The notes beneath the pieces are model-generated. The model saw only the letters and a program-made list of their open reading frames with translations. It was not told the DNA's origin and did no database searches. Of a DNA stretch of 64,000 nt, positions 24,730 through 34,699 are shown one piece after another. The DNA lies in assembly GCA_000158135.1 (NCBI GenBank), contig DS999533.1, positions 8,551-72,550 on the forward strand. Reading direction: 5' to 3'. The position numbers and the translations under genes are program-made. Position 1 is the stretch's first letter, and each line of letters opens with the position of its first letter. The stretch is from Rhodobacteraceae bacterium KLH11. Lineage in GTDB: Bacteria; Pseudomonadota; Alphaproteobacteria; Rhodobacterales; Rhodobacteraceae.

Positions 24730-25125
24730 TAGACAAGACGGCAAAACTAAACTCGAAGAGTCTTGGGGTCCTCAGGTCATGTTAGTCACGAGCGAAACAG
24801 GTGAAGAAGCGTGTGATATCCCAAACTTACTAACGGAGATGGGTTTAACTATGTCACTGACCTCCAATGTTTTGAGGATGCAACACTGGTTATTCTCGCT
24901 GCGCCGGAGCGTTGGCAGTTGCTGTGCGTAGATCTTGATGCTTTCGCCGATGTGATGAATCTTGGTATTGTTGTGGAGCAGCTTGTTTCATTTGGGTATA
25001 CCGCAACCAACTTACCTGTATTGCTTATGTCTCGCTCTGATATCCTGGGTAGCTATTATTTGTTTTACAGCGCCTTTGTTCCGATGGCGTTTCGCAAATC
25101 CCTACTTCACCTTCAAATGCGCTGA
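24710..25125 (+). pseudogene. Receiver-like protein gene with a frameshift
   Basis: The first frame gives WGPQVMLVTSETGEEACDIP then NLLTEMGLTMS. The second, from about 24855, gives VTDLQCFEDATLVILAAPER, then LLCVDLDAFADVMNLGIVVE and LPVLLMSRSD. Joined, they match a receiver-domain layout (VLLVT start, VDLD acidic loop, PVLLMSR strand). One frameshift separates them, so no whole protein is made. Confidence 0.55.
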
Positions 25126-25299
25126 AAAGTGTATAAAGAAGTTTGTAAAGATATTTTGATTTTTAATATTATTATTGTCAATAACTAGACTCAGAGTTTA
25201 AAAGTAGCCATTGACAATATGTACGACGGCAATTTCAGATTAGTAGAGCTTGTTAAGAGCGCATTTATTCTGTCGTACTTTCGACTCTTCGCTCATGTT

Positions 25300-25641
25300 T
25301 CAGGCGCTCATCTCATGATCTCGATGCGGATTTGCGTCAGCAGAGCAAGGTATCGCGCCAAATAAACACATAAGCATGATTTGGGATGCGGGATTTTGTT
25401 TGTTTTCAGTAGTGGCTGAATCAATGAGCAACGTAGACGCCATCTCTGAGTAGTCAGTTAAAGTTGGACATAGGCATACCAAGGCTTGTTCCTTGATGCG
25501 CACAGCTATATCGCGTTCCAGAGCAAAGAGTGAGAATACCATAACGAACTTTTCTATGGCACTTTCTTCTATTTTGGCAAAAAACAACTTCAAACGACAG
25601 GTCGTTCGGACAAAAATAGATCGAGACAGGAGAGAGGACAA
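25300..25641 (-). CDS. Possible small hypothetical ORF
   Basis: 113 residues, open but without recognisable domains or a convincing ribosome-binding site. Composition is borderline. The rest of 25126-25775 shows no gene. Listed only because nothing else occupies this stretch. Confidence 0.2.
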   Translation of the reverse strand: MSSLLSRSIFVRTTCRLKLFFAKIEESAIEKFVMVFSLFALERDIAVRIKEQALVCLCPTLTDYSEMASTLLIDSATTENKQNPASQIMLMCLFGAIPCSADANPHRDHEMSA

Positions 25642-25775
25642 CCATAACTAACTCCTATCTAAAAATAATGCTTTAGTATTTTCTGACACAACACCTCTGG
25701 TTTAGGATTTAAGCGAGAGACAAAATAAATAGTCAAAAAAATGCTCAGCTAAAAGACGATGTTAGGAATAAGACG

Positions 25776-26429
25776 ATGTTAGGCTCTATGAAGCGGGCTG
25801 TTCTCCCTACTATTTATGCAAGTCGCCAATTGTTAGGTCGCATCCTGTGTAGTGCTCTGCCGCAGAGCACAACCTTGGCTGTAATTTATGTCGTTCTGAC
25901 GTTTGAATTTTGGGTGAGTCCCGCTCGTGCGGATGTGGCGACAGGTCAAAGCGAAAATCAAGAAACTCACATTTCCTTAAGTGCCGCCGAGAGCAATACT
26001 TTCGGAACTTTCTCAGATTTACAGTATAAAATACAAAAGTCATTGATGAGTTTTAACGGGAAAAGGCTGAGTTTTGTTTCCGAACTCTATGCAGAGCAAA
26101 ACGGCAGTGTGTATGAGGCTTCTAGAGGGCGACAACTTCCAGCAAATTATAATTTTCATCGAGACCGAGGCAATGACATTGCGTCTCTGAACAGTCGTCT
26201 CAGTTGGCTTGAGAGTCGCAGTGATATGAAGTCAGTCGAGATCAGAGGCTTTGAGAGCGGCAAAGGATTCACTATTCCCGGAGTTTTTGTTGGAATGGAT
26301 TCTGAGCTGATAGAGGACGACCCGAAGCCTTGGAGTATGAGCGTCTTCCTGAAAATAAACTATTTCCATGAGTTTGGAAACCCCATCCAAATCCAGGGAT
26401 TCAACATAGGTGCCCTGTTTAATTTTTAA
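25776..26429 (+). CDS. Secreted hypothetical protein
   Basis: 217 residues, or 213 from the ATG at 25788. There is a long N-terminal region with a hydrophobic core (LAVIYVVLTFEFWV) ending SPARADV, a plausible signal-peptidase site. The mature part is rich in Ser, Asn and aromatics and ends ...NIGALFNF, a terminal Phe as seen in outer-membrane beta-barrel proteins, though it is too short to be sure. A 14-bp direct repeat (25753-25766, 25770-25783) overlaps the start. No family recognised. Confidence 0.6.
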   Translation: MLGSMKRAVLPTIYASRQLLGRILCSALPQSTTLAVIYVVLTFEFWVSPARADVATGQSENQETHISLSAAESNTFGTFSDLQYKIQKSLMSFNGKRLSFVSELYAEQNGSVYEASRGRQLPANYNFHRDRGNDIASLNSRLSWLESRSDMKSVEIRGFESGKGFTIPGVFVGMDSELIEDDPKPWSMSVFLKINYFHEFGNPIQIQGFNIGALFNF

Positions 26430-26604
26430 TGTAATGCAACATGACTTGAGCTAAAATTCGTGAGACAATTGTCGAATAAAGTGACTGTAAAGAGAACGTC
26501 ATAATAAGCCTATTTCGACTTATGCCCGTAAGTTCTGGACCTAATAATTTGGTTGCCGTCATCTCGACTGCGTGATTCAAGCCCATAAGTTTCAGGGTTA
26601 TTAC

Positions 26605-27303
26605 ATGAGCAATCTATTCTGGCTGACCGATGAGCAGATGGCGCGGTTTCAGCCTTATTTTCCAAAGAGCCATGGCAAGCCGAGGGTTGATGGTCGTCGT
26701 GTACTGAGCGGGATTATTTACACAAACCTTAATGGGTTACGTTGGTCAGATGCACGCGTGAGTATGGGCCGCCAAAGACGTTGTACAATAGCTGGAAACA
26801 ATTGAGCGACATGGATGTGTTCGCTCTGATCATGAACGGGCTGGTTGCTGAAGGCACGGATCGTAAGACCATCATGATTGACGCAACATACCTCAAAGAG
26901 CACCAAGGATGGCATGAATGCGAAACTGCACGCTGTTACCGACAGCCTCGGACGCACCATCCGCTTCTTCACTTCCGCAGGCCAAGTCATTGATTACACG
27001 GGCGCCAAGGCTCTGGTGAACAATCTGCCATCGGCTAACTGGCTGCTGGGAGATCGAGGCTATGACGCAGACTGGTTTCGCGAAGCCTTTAATGACAGGT
27101 GAGTTTGGCCCTGCATCTCAGGTAGAAAATTACGCGACAAACCCGGTCGGCACGACAAACGGCGCTACAAACACAGAATTCGCATTGAGATCATGTTCGG
27201 ACGACTGAAGGACTGGCGACGCGTCGCCACCCGATACAACCGATACCGAAAGGTATTCAGCCCGGCTGTCGCTCTCGCTGCTACAGTCTTGTTCTGGCGG
27301 TAA
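26605..27303 (+). pseudogene. IS5-family transposase, frameshifted
   Basis: It starts FWLTDEQMARFQPYFPKSHG and continues through three frames: KTLYNSWKQLSDMDVFALIM, TIMIDATYLKEHQGW, then GRTIRFFTSAGQVIDYTGAK, WLLGDRGYDADWFREAF, and finally RIEIMFGRLKDWRRVATRYN. At least two frameshifts and one stop interrupt it. Confidence 0.85.
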
Positions 27304-27321
27304 ATTGAATTAGTCTCGATG

Positions 27322-28521
27322 TGATCTGACACCGCCCCCAATTTTTCAAATTGGATTGGGGGCGGTGGTTCCCTTGAAGGGAGATGGTTGTCCGTTTTGA
27401 TGGTGGTGCCAACCAACCCATCGAAACGAGGAAACCACGATGTTGAATACTACCGACAAGATCATCAAACACAAAACCGGGCTGCTGAACCTGGCCGAGG
27501 AACTGGGCAACGTCTCGAAGGCCTGTCAGGTGATGGGCTATAGCCGGGACACGTTCTATCGCTACAAATCAGCCGTCGATGAAGGCGGCGTGGAAGCGCT
27601 GTTCGAACGCACCCGGCGCAAACCTAATCTGGCGAACCGGGTTGATGACGCGACTGAGCAGGCGGTGATCAAATCCGCCACCGATTTCCCGGCCTATGGT
27701 CAGGCCCGCACCTCCAACGAGCTGCGCAAGCTGGGAGTTTTTGTCTCGCCCTCCGGCGTCCGGTCGATCTGGCTGCGGCACGATCTGGCCAACTTCAAGG
27801 CCCGGCTGGAAGCGCTGGAGGCCAAGGTTGCTGAGGATGGCGTGATCCTGACCGAAGCTCAGGTGCAGGCACTGGAGAAGAAGAAGCTGGATGACGAGGC
27901 TTGTGGCGAAGTGGAGACCGCCCATCCGGGCTATTTGGGTTCCCAGGACACGTTCTATGTCGGCACGTTGAAAGGCGTCGGACGGGTGAATCAGCAGACC
28001 TATGTCGACACCTATTGCAAGGTGGCGCATGCCAAGCTTTACACCACCAAGACGCCGATAACTGCTGTTGACCTGCTCAATGACCGGGTCCTGCCGTTCC
28101 ATGATGAGCACGATCTGCCGGTGCTGCGGATCATGACCGACCGGGGCACGGAATATTGCGGTCGGGTCGACAAGCAAGACTTCCAACTCTTCCTGGCGAT
28201 CAACGATATCGATCACACCAAAACCAAGGTGAAGTCACCCCAGACCAATGGCATCTGCGAACGGTTCCACAAGACGGTGTTACAGGAGTTCTATCAGGTC
28301 GCGTTCCGCAAAAAGCTCTACGACAGCATCGACGCGCTGCAAGCCGATCTGGACGACTGGCTGCATTACTACAACCACCAACGCACTCATCAGGGCAAAA
28401 TGTGTTGCGGCAGAACGCCGCTCCAGACCATGATTGAGGGCAAAGATATCTGGAAGGAAAAGTTCCTGAACCAAACTTGACCTGACAGACGCCGCCGGAA
28501 AAACGGCCAACTGTCAGATCA
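27322..28521 (+). mobile_element. IS481-family insertion sequence, apparently complete
   Basis: 1,200 bp bounded by perfect 10-bp inverted ends, TGATCTGACA at 27322 and TGTCAGATCA at 28512. It contains one intact transposase gene. Just inside the left end lies a strong hairpin (CCGCCCCCAATTTTTCAAAT and its complement). No target duplication is evident. It landed at the 3' end of the IS5 remnant. Confidence 0.9.
27440..28480 (+). CDS. IS481-family transposase
   Basis: 346 residues, full length. N-terminal HTH (NVSKACQVMGYSRDTFYRYK), central DDE domain (YVDTYCKVAHAKLYTTKTPI, IMTDRGTEYCG, SPQTNGICERFHKTVLQEFY) and the GRTPLQTM end. It should catalyse cut-and-paste or copy-paste movement of the surrounding 1.2-kb element. 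Confidence 0.95.
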   Translation: MLNTTDKIIKHKTGLLNLAEELGNVSKACQVMGYSRDTFYRYKSAVDEGGVEALFERTRRKPNLANRVDDATEQAVIKSATDFPAYGQARTSNELRKLGVFVSPSGVRSIWLRHDLANFKARLEALEAKVAEDGVILTEAQVQALEKKKLDDEACGEVETAHPGYLGSQDTFYVGTLKGVGRVNQQTYVDTYCKVAHAKLYTTKTPITAVDLLNDRVLPFHDEHDLPVLRIMTDRGTEYCGRVDKQDFQLFLAINDIDHTKTKVKSPQTNGICERFHKTVLQEFYQVAFRKKLYDSIDALQADLDDWLHYYNHQRTHQGKMCCGRTPLQTMIEGKDIWKEKFLNQT

Positions 28522-28603
28522 TATCGGAACCACTACAGGTAAATAAATGAGTCTGGAACCTAGTCACCTGAATCTAAAGTTCGCCGCATAAGTTTTGCTG
28601 AGT

Positions 28604-29710
28604 TCACCGGCAGAACCGTTTGACGGATGCGAGGATTTCATCTGCGGATTTGACCCACTTGTACGGCGTTGGGTTCTCGTTGTGGGCCTCGATGAATGCC
28701 ACAATGTCGGCCTCCAACTCTACGGTTGATCGGTGCACGCCACGCTGTAGCTGCTTGCGGGTCAATTCGGCGAACCAGCGTTCGACCTGGTTGATCCATG
28801 ACGCTGACGTCGGCGTGAAGTGGACATGCCAATGCGGGCGGCGCGCCAGCCAGGCCTTGACCCTCGGCGTTTTGTGGGTGGCGTTCAACGGGGGATCGAT
28901 CCTCCGGATCAATCCCTTGTCCGCTTCACTGTCCATGACGATATGCACGTCGGGGCCTGCGGGCACGTGGCGGTCGATCTTTTTGAGAAAGTCCAGAAAC
29001 TCGGTCGCGCGGTGGCGTTTGTCGCACTTGCCGATGACGGCACCGGTGGCGATATCCAGCGCGGCGAAAAGAGAAGTGGTGCCGTGGCGGATATACGTGT
29101 GAGTTCGCCGCTCAGCCACGCCGGGTGCCATGGGCAGGATCGGCTGTTCGCGATCCAGCGCTTGAATTTGGGATTTCTCGTCTACGCACAACACGATAGC
29201 CCGGTTCGGCGGCGACAGGTACAGCCCGACAATGTCCTGCACCTTGTCCACGAACAACGGATCGGTTGAGAGTTTGAAGGTCTCGCTGCGGTGTGGCTGC
29301 AAGCCGAAGGCATTCCAAATCCGCCGAATTGTTGTGTGAGACAGCCCCGTCGCGGCAGCCATCGAGCGGATCGACCAGTGGGTCGCGTCCTTTGGCGTGG
29401 TGTTCAGCGTGCGCTCGATCACCTCGGCCACCTGTTCATCCGACACCGTGCGCGGGCGACCGGGGCGGTATTCGTCGGTGAGGCCTTCGATCCGATCCTG
29501 CGCAAAACGCCTGCGTCATTTGCCCACCGTGTGCTCGTGCACACCAAGCTGTGCAGCCACTTCCTTGCTGAGCAGTCCCTCGGCGCACAACAGGATCATC
29601 CGACAGCGATCCGACAAAGACCGTGGCGTCTTGGCCGCCGAACCTGACCTTCAAGAAAGCGGCGCTCTGCATCGCTCAACACCACCGCATCCGCCACCCG
29701 TCCAACCATC
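28604..29710 (-). pseudogene. IS630-family transposase, nonsense and frameshift
   Basis: The C-terminal 280 residues (28604-29446) are open: ATGLSHTTIRRIWNAFGLQP, VLCVDEKSQIQALDREQPIL, HIVMDSEADKG, FTPTSASWINQVERWFAELT. Upstream, the HTH region is broken. A frameshift follows SDAERRFLEGQVRR, and a TGA stands where KWRRRF would need TGG, within EVAAQLGVHEHTVGK. The internal start at 29446 would make only the catalytic half. Confidence 0.85.
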
Positions 29711-29765
29711 ACATCACCTCCCGAAGCTCAATTCATAAAATGATACAAATTACAGTTCCAGATGA

Positions 29766-30632
29766 CTAGCTGCGGGCGAGTTCACGAATAAGCTCGTTGG
29801 TTTCAGGCCTTGATGACTGATGACGGTAGCGGACAGCAATAACATCTCGTCCCATCTGATGTTCCTCAATTGGTAAAGATACCAGACCTGAATCCAGTGG
29901 AATTGACGTCGTCGGTAGGATCACGACTCCCGACCCTTGCCGTGCAAGTTCGAGCAGGCACTCTACCCGATTTGATCTGTAGGACGCGTAAAGCTCGTGT
30001 CCTGCGTCTGCACATGTGCGGAGTAGTTCATCCCGCATTTCACAATTTAGTCTATCCAACATTTCTGTATTGGCTAAATCCTTAATCGAAACTGCTGTAT
30101 TTTCACTCAGTCGATGGTGTGCAGATACTACAACCCGGTATGTTTCTCGATAGAGCTGATCAATTCGATACAGCTCATCGCTGACCATTCCCGTTGTGAC
30201 CGCTAGATCGAAGACACCATCTCTTAACTGGGACATCAATGTATCACGAGGTCCGACAATCAGTTCGATATCGGCCTGTGGCAACCGTGTTCGAAATCGG
30301 GTTACGGCTTCTGACAATTTTTTATGCCCAATCGTTTCGCCAATACCGATCCCGATCGGAATTCTATCTAACTTGGCATGCCGAGCGGCTTCCGTCTTTG
30401 CTTTTTGTGCCTCTTCCTGAATCTTTTGAAGTCTGGGTTGCATTAATTTGCCAAGGGAAGTGAATCTACACCCAGCGCGATCTCGCACAAACAATTTGCC
30501 TTCCAACTCCTGTTCAAGCTTTTTGATGGCAGTAGTCAAAGAGGGCTGAGAAACATTGCAGGCTCTTGCGGCATGTGTAAAGTTGTGGTGTTCACAAACT
30601 GCCAAAAAGTATGAAATCTGCCTCATCTCCAT
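29766..30632 (-). CDS. LysR-type transcriptional regulator
   Basis: 288 residues from the ATG at 30632 (MEMRQISYFLAVCEHHNF). The HTH (THAARACNVSQPSLTTAIKK) and effector domain (IPIGIGIGETIGHKKLSEAV, TYRVVVSAHHRLSENTAVSI) parallel the regulator at 23288. Upstream in-frame codons to 30758 do not look coding. The target is unknown; the divergent side is non-coding to about 31180. Confidence 0.9.
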   Translation of the reverse strand: MEMRQISYFLAVCEHHNFTHAARACNVSQPSLTTAIKKLEQELEGKLFVRDRAGCRFTSLGKLMQPRLQKIQEEAQKAKTEAARHAKLDRIPIGIGIGETIGHKKLSEAVTRFRTRLPQADIELIVGPRDTLMSQLRDGVFDLAVTTGMVSDELYRIDQLYRETYRVVVSAHHRLSENTAVSIKDLANTEMLDRLNCEMRDELLRTCADAGHELYASYRSNRVECLLELARQGSGVVILPTTSIPLDSGLVSLPIEEHQMGRDVIAVRYRHQSSRPETNELIRELARS

Positions 30633-31183
30633 GAGCGTCTCCTGATGTTCACACGCGTAATTCGAAAAGAGGGTGCTCATGTGAAACCATGAAGAACCAT
30701 AGTCGAGAACAACAACAGAATAGAAAAGTGAATTCTCTGAACAGTAGGGGGTTTGCACGCATATTGAGAGAAGTTTCAGCTGCAGGGTTTGTAAGTGTTT
30801 TTATGTTAAATTTTCTGACAATTGGACCTGAGTACAGTTGCCAACATTTTGAATGTTTAACATCATCGGAAGCGAGCATGTCTATGTCGTCGAACGCATT
30901 TGAATGCTCTTTCTGAGAGGAGCGTTTTTGAGCCATTCAGCAGCTTTGATTGTTTCGAAAGTCTCATTGGATAGCACCCCAAATGACATGTTCATCCGAA
31001 GCAGGAATAGGGTTATTCTGCAGGTATCAGTCAGCCAGAATTGCTTCTGATAATAAAGTTGGAGTGTGCAACACACGGGCTCAAAAGTGTCGCGCTATGT
31101 CTCAAATTATTAATCCACATTGAACTTTAACCCTTATCGGCAACCAATTTTGGGTCTGACTCAAATTTGATGCACATTTCTGA

Positions 31184-31620
31184 CTAAATCACCGACCGGC
31201 TGGCGCCGGTGGGATTTGCGATGTGCTGTTCGAGGTACTGAAGTACGATGTCTTCGGTAATGGCCCCGTTGGTGGTGGAAAAATACCCACGTCCCCAAAA
31301 CCGCCGTCCCCAATAGCGCCTGCGCAACTCGGGGAATTCGCGTTGCACCTTGTGAGACGAACGGCCCTTCATCCTGCGCACCAGATCGGAGATGGCAATC
31401 TTCGGCGGCACCGACACGAACATGTGGACATGATCAGAGGACAATACCCCGCGCAGGATGTCGACCTCGTTCTCGCGACACACCTGGCGGCAGATGTCGC
31501 GCACCCGCAGACGCACCTGACCGGTCAGCACCTTGAACCGGTACTTAGTGGACCATACGAGATGGTAGCGATGGTAGAAAACGCAGTGCTTGCCGGTGTC
31601 ATACCACGATTCTTCGTGCT
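31184..31620 (-). pseudogene. IS200/IS605-type TnpA transposase, start unclear
   Basis: The Y1 transposase frame begins near 31620 without an ATG (QHEESWYDTGKHCVFYHRYH) and runs through LSSDHVHMFVSVPPKIAISD, which carries the HUH-like HVH pair, to YLEQHIANPTG. An internal TTG or GTG near 31531 would lose the first strand. The element interrupts an ISL3 remnant, and a second decayed copy of its end lies at 34520. Confidence 0.75.
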
Positions 31621-31667
31621 GAAGCGGATCCGACTGGAAGTCGGAGGGTTTGCTCCAAAACGTGGAA

Positions 31668-31860
31668 ACTAAAAACCAACTCTACCTTCCGGCTATCCGC
31701 GGGAAGATCCGCGGGTCGACGACCGTACCGGCTGTGAACGTGGTGTGAAATCGTACCACAATGCGGGCACCCTGCCGCGGCTTTGTATGATCGGGAATGG
31801 ATCCGGATCGTATTCCCAACAAACCCAACTTGATCGGTCTTGAGGCTTGCTGGCAGAAAT
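31668..31860 (-). pseudogene. ISL3-family transposase N-terminal remnant
   Basis: It reads SLKTDQVGFVGNTIRIHSRS then AAGCPHCGTISHHVHSRYGR and PADLPADSRKVELVF, the zinc-binding N-terminus of ISL3 transposases (CxxC pair visible). The catalytic part is absent, cut by the IS200-like sequence. Confidence 0.65.
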
Positions 31861-31944
31861 GAAAACCGCCATGTGGTTAACTTTTGGGCAATACAAACGG
31901 TCGGCTCCAGATAGAGCCGACCGAAAGTCGATTTTGTGTAAAAA

Positions 31945-31981
31945 ACACGACTTAATCTGACATTTCTGCTCTTTTGGAGCG
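31945..31981 (+). repeat. 37-bp dispersed repeat, copy A
   Basis: ACACGACTTAATCTGACATT continuing through CTGCTCTTTTGGAGCG. It recurs with one mismatch at 47778-47814. It lies just upstream of the ISL3 remnant and may be the outer end of that IS type. Confidence 0.6.
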
Positions 31982-32072
31982 CAAACACGGAGTGACGATC
32001 AATGATAAGCAATCAAGAGAAGATCATCATGCTGAAGATGAGGCTGTTGGAACTGACCAAGTGCAATGAGCA

Positions 32073-32150
32073 GCGACCACATTCAGGAAGATGCCGCTGC
32101 GGCGAAAACCTGTGCAGACCTTTCGAAAAACGCTACACAACATGAAAGAC
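32073..32150 (+). pseudogene. IS481-family transposase C-terminal scrap
   Basis: It reads KCNEQRPHSGRCRCGEN and resembles the NERRPHSGRYCYGKTPMQTF end of the remnant at 21974. It is too short to be functional. Confidence 0.4.
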
Positions 32151-32244
32151 AAAAGAATTTTGTCTCCTAAAGCATTGGACAGCCACCAACTCATTCTCAG
32201 CACCGTTCGCTGACGCATCAGTTAGATCAAGTCTGAAGATTTCA

Positions 32245-32433
32245 TTACGATTTGACCGAATTACAGATAGTCTGACCCTCTTCGGTTGTGTCTAGATTTG
32301 TGCCCGCCGGACAGCTTGGTGAGCCGAACTTGTTATATTCGGGTGTGGTATAGACCGGTGTAGGTTCTTCTGGTTGCGAGCACGCAGCGAGAGTAAAGGC
32401 AATTGCGCATACCGCAGTGAGATTGAGTTTCAT
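32245..32433 (-). CDS. Small lipoprotein
   Basis: 62 residues. Signal peptide with a lipobox, FTLAACSQPEE, cysteine at residue 18. The mature 45 residues contain VYTTPEYNKFGSPSCPAGTN and a second cysteine near the end. Small roseobacter lipoproteins of this type are common and uncharacterised. It probably sits in the outer membrane. Confidence 0.75.
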   Translation of the reverse strand: MKLNLTAVCAIAFTLAACSQPEEPTPVYTTPEYNKFGSPSCPAGTNLDTTEEGQTICNSVKS

Positions 32434-32449
32434 GTTAGTTAACCCTCTA

Positions 32450-33124
32450 TTAACGATTTGATATTGAGCCGTGGTTCGGAGCTGAAGTCAGTATGCAGCC
32501 TCCTTTACCATTACAGCTGCTGTTTAGCTCGGCCTTCGCTGTTTCCAGATTATTGTTTATTTGAACATTCCTCCCACTGAGACTGGATATCTCCAGACTT
32601 ATTTTTGAAATCAGACTACTGTGCCTGTTTCTTAGGTGTCGGACGAGGGTAAGCTCTCGTCCTATTCTTTTCGATCTTTGCCAGCCCAGTTCAGAAGATG
32701 TCTTCACCGTGCCAAAGGTTCCTAATTCTATCCCGGCCCATGGATTGATCCGCCTAACAGTGCCGTCTGAATTTTCGGGCACCAACACCCGGCTACTACA
32801 ACGATGGGAGGTTGAGTCCGACCCTCGATCTAAGGTCTTCCGCAGATGGGTTAGCTCAATTGATAGTGATTTGAACTTTCTAGTTTGAGGTATCCTCTCA
32901 ACTACTGAATTTTCTGGCAGGTCATCAACTTTGCCAAGGGTACCATAAGTCTCGACATAATGATTTTGACTTTCAGGACACATCGTTTCGTTTTTTGGTG
33001 CAGCGTACTCTCCGAATTCGGATAACCTGTCCATCAATTCATCCAAATAGAGTGCAGCGAAAAAATCCCGTATAACGAGAGCTTGAAGTTTATGTAAAAC
33101 CAGCCAGTCGGAAATCAGGAACAA
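32450..33124 (-). CDS. Hypothetical protein
   Basis: 224 residues with no domain I recognise. The first part has short hydrophobic helices (LQALVIRDFFAALYLDELMD). The C-terminal 80 residues look like a helix pair (ELTLVRHLRNRHSSLISKIS, NNNLETAKAELNSSCNGKGG) ending in two cysteines. It lies 16 bases upstream of the lipoprotein on the same strand, so the two may form an operon. Confidence 0.45.
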   Translation of the reverse strand: MFLISDWLVLHKLQALVIRDFFAALYLDELMDRLSEFGEYAAPKNETMCPESQNHYVETYGTLGKVDDLPENSVVERIPQTRKFKSLSIELTHLRKTLDRGSDSTSHRCSSRVLVPENSDGTVRRINPWAGIELGTFGTVKTSSELGWQRSKRIGRELTLVRHLRNRHSSLISKISLEISSLSGRNVQINNNLETAKAELNSSCNGKGGCILTSAPNHGSISNR

Positions 33125-33334
33125 GTTTCAGAATCCTAACCTTACAAACTTGATATCTCTTTGGTGTTTGGGTGATTCATCCATGCTTTCAACGCCCAAA
33201 CGCATCATCCGTATTCGTAGCTAATTTCATAGCGCGGTCTGAAGCGCATGAAATTCGATCTCATAAAATCACAAAAGAGCTGGAGTTCTAATTCCGATTT
33301 TCTATTTAACGATAGAATTCGGGTATGTAAGGCC

Positions 33335-34310
33335 GCGGAGATGCTACATCTAGGTGTATAGTCCCCGCATCTGGTGGATCGGATTTAGGATGAATCGGTT
33401 TGGTTCTGATGTCCAGATTTTGCAGATGTATTCGTAAGGTGTTAGGCCGCTGAGCGTTTTGAGGCGTCGGGCATAATTGTAGGCGTTCAGGAAGTCCGTG
33501 AGATGGCTTCGACGCTGATCGTGGCTGTCTTAGTGGTACCGTTTCACTGTCGCATCTTTGATAGTCCTGTTCATCCTCTCGACTTGGCCATTGATCCATG
33601 GATGGTTTGGTCAGACGGTGTTCGATCTCATTTGCTTCGCAGATCATGTCAAAGCGCATGGGCCGAGAATAGACTGTGTTCCGGTTCCGCGGCTGCTCTG
33701 CGAACTGGATGCCGTTGTCGGTGAGAATGGTATGGATTTTGTACGGAACGGTTTGCAGCATGTATTCAAGGAACTCCCAGGCGGTCTTGCGATTGGCTTT
33801 CTCAACCAACTGTGCCACCGCGAACTTGCTGGTTCGATCAATCGCAACAAAGAGATGTCGCTTACCTTCCTCGGTCCTGACCTCCGCTAAGTCGATATGG
33901 AAATAGCCAATGGGGTAGCGCTTGAACTTCTGCCGCTTCGCCTTGTCGCCGGCGACATCCGGCAAGCGCGATATCCCATGCCGCTGCAAACATCGGTGCA
34001 AAGAAGAGCGTGTCAGGTGCGGGATCGATGGCTGTAAAGCATAGAGGCAATCATCCAGCGGAAGCAATGTGTGCCGCCGGAACGCGACGACCATGGCTTC
34101 CTCGTCGTCGCTAAGAACGGTTGAGCGCGGCTCCCGCAGTCCGGTCTTCTGATCTTCGACGGTCTGTCGCTTGCGCCACTTCGCAACCGTCTTGGGGTTG
34201 ATCCCCAGCTCTCGGCTCAGCTCCGCGATCGCTGTATTGCTGCTCTGACAGTGTGTGTGGTCGTGGCGCTGCCATGACGAACTTGTCCCATAGGGCTTCC
34301 TTCCTTCCAT
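33335..34310 (-). pseudogene. IS481-family transposase, frameshifted C-terminus
   Basis: The N-terminal two thirds are in frame: SRELGINPKTVAKWRKRQTV (HTH), YFHIDLAEVRTEEGKRHLFV (first D), HTILTDNGIQFAEQPR (second D), HRLTKPSMDQWPSREDEQDY. There the frame shifts; the family end (VERMNRTIKDATVKRYHY, YNYARRLKTLSGLTPYEYIC) continues in another frame. Likely inactive. Confidence 0.8.
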
Positions 34311-34519
34311 TCATGTGAAAGGATCACACCATCAAACCGTGGGATCAAACACCAGGAGTCTCACTGTTTCTACCTCACTATTTATGAAATTCGGGGATTA
34401 ATCCGAAAATCAATAATGAGCGAGGGTCAACAGCCGCCTAACCTTCAGCTTCTTGCTGCACTTGGTTAAGTCCCGAGTATGTGACGCATGAATAGTTATC
34501 GGACACGACACACTGTATC

Positions 34520-34680
34520 AATCAGCACCTTGCAGCGGTATTTCGTCGACCAGACGATGTCGTAGCAATGTTAGAAACCGCAGTGAGTGCCGGTATCATA
34601 ACACGATTCTTCGCACTGAAGTAAATCCAACTGGACGTCGGAGGGTTTCCACCAATGCGTCGATACTAAAAACCTATTTT
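34520..34680 (-). pseudogene. IS200/IS605 end, second decayed copy
   Basis: It parallels 31540-31680: a TCGGAGGGTTT motif followed by a hairpin-like end and a trailing CTAAAAACC, with fragments of the TnpA N-terminus in broken frames. Confidence 0.45.
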
Positions 34681-34699
34681 AAGAATTTGCCGCTTCAAA

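Noticed and set aside
29291..29738. Plus-strand ORFs of 113-118 codons
   Set aside because: Shadows of the IS630 transposase on the minus strand.
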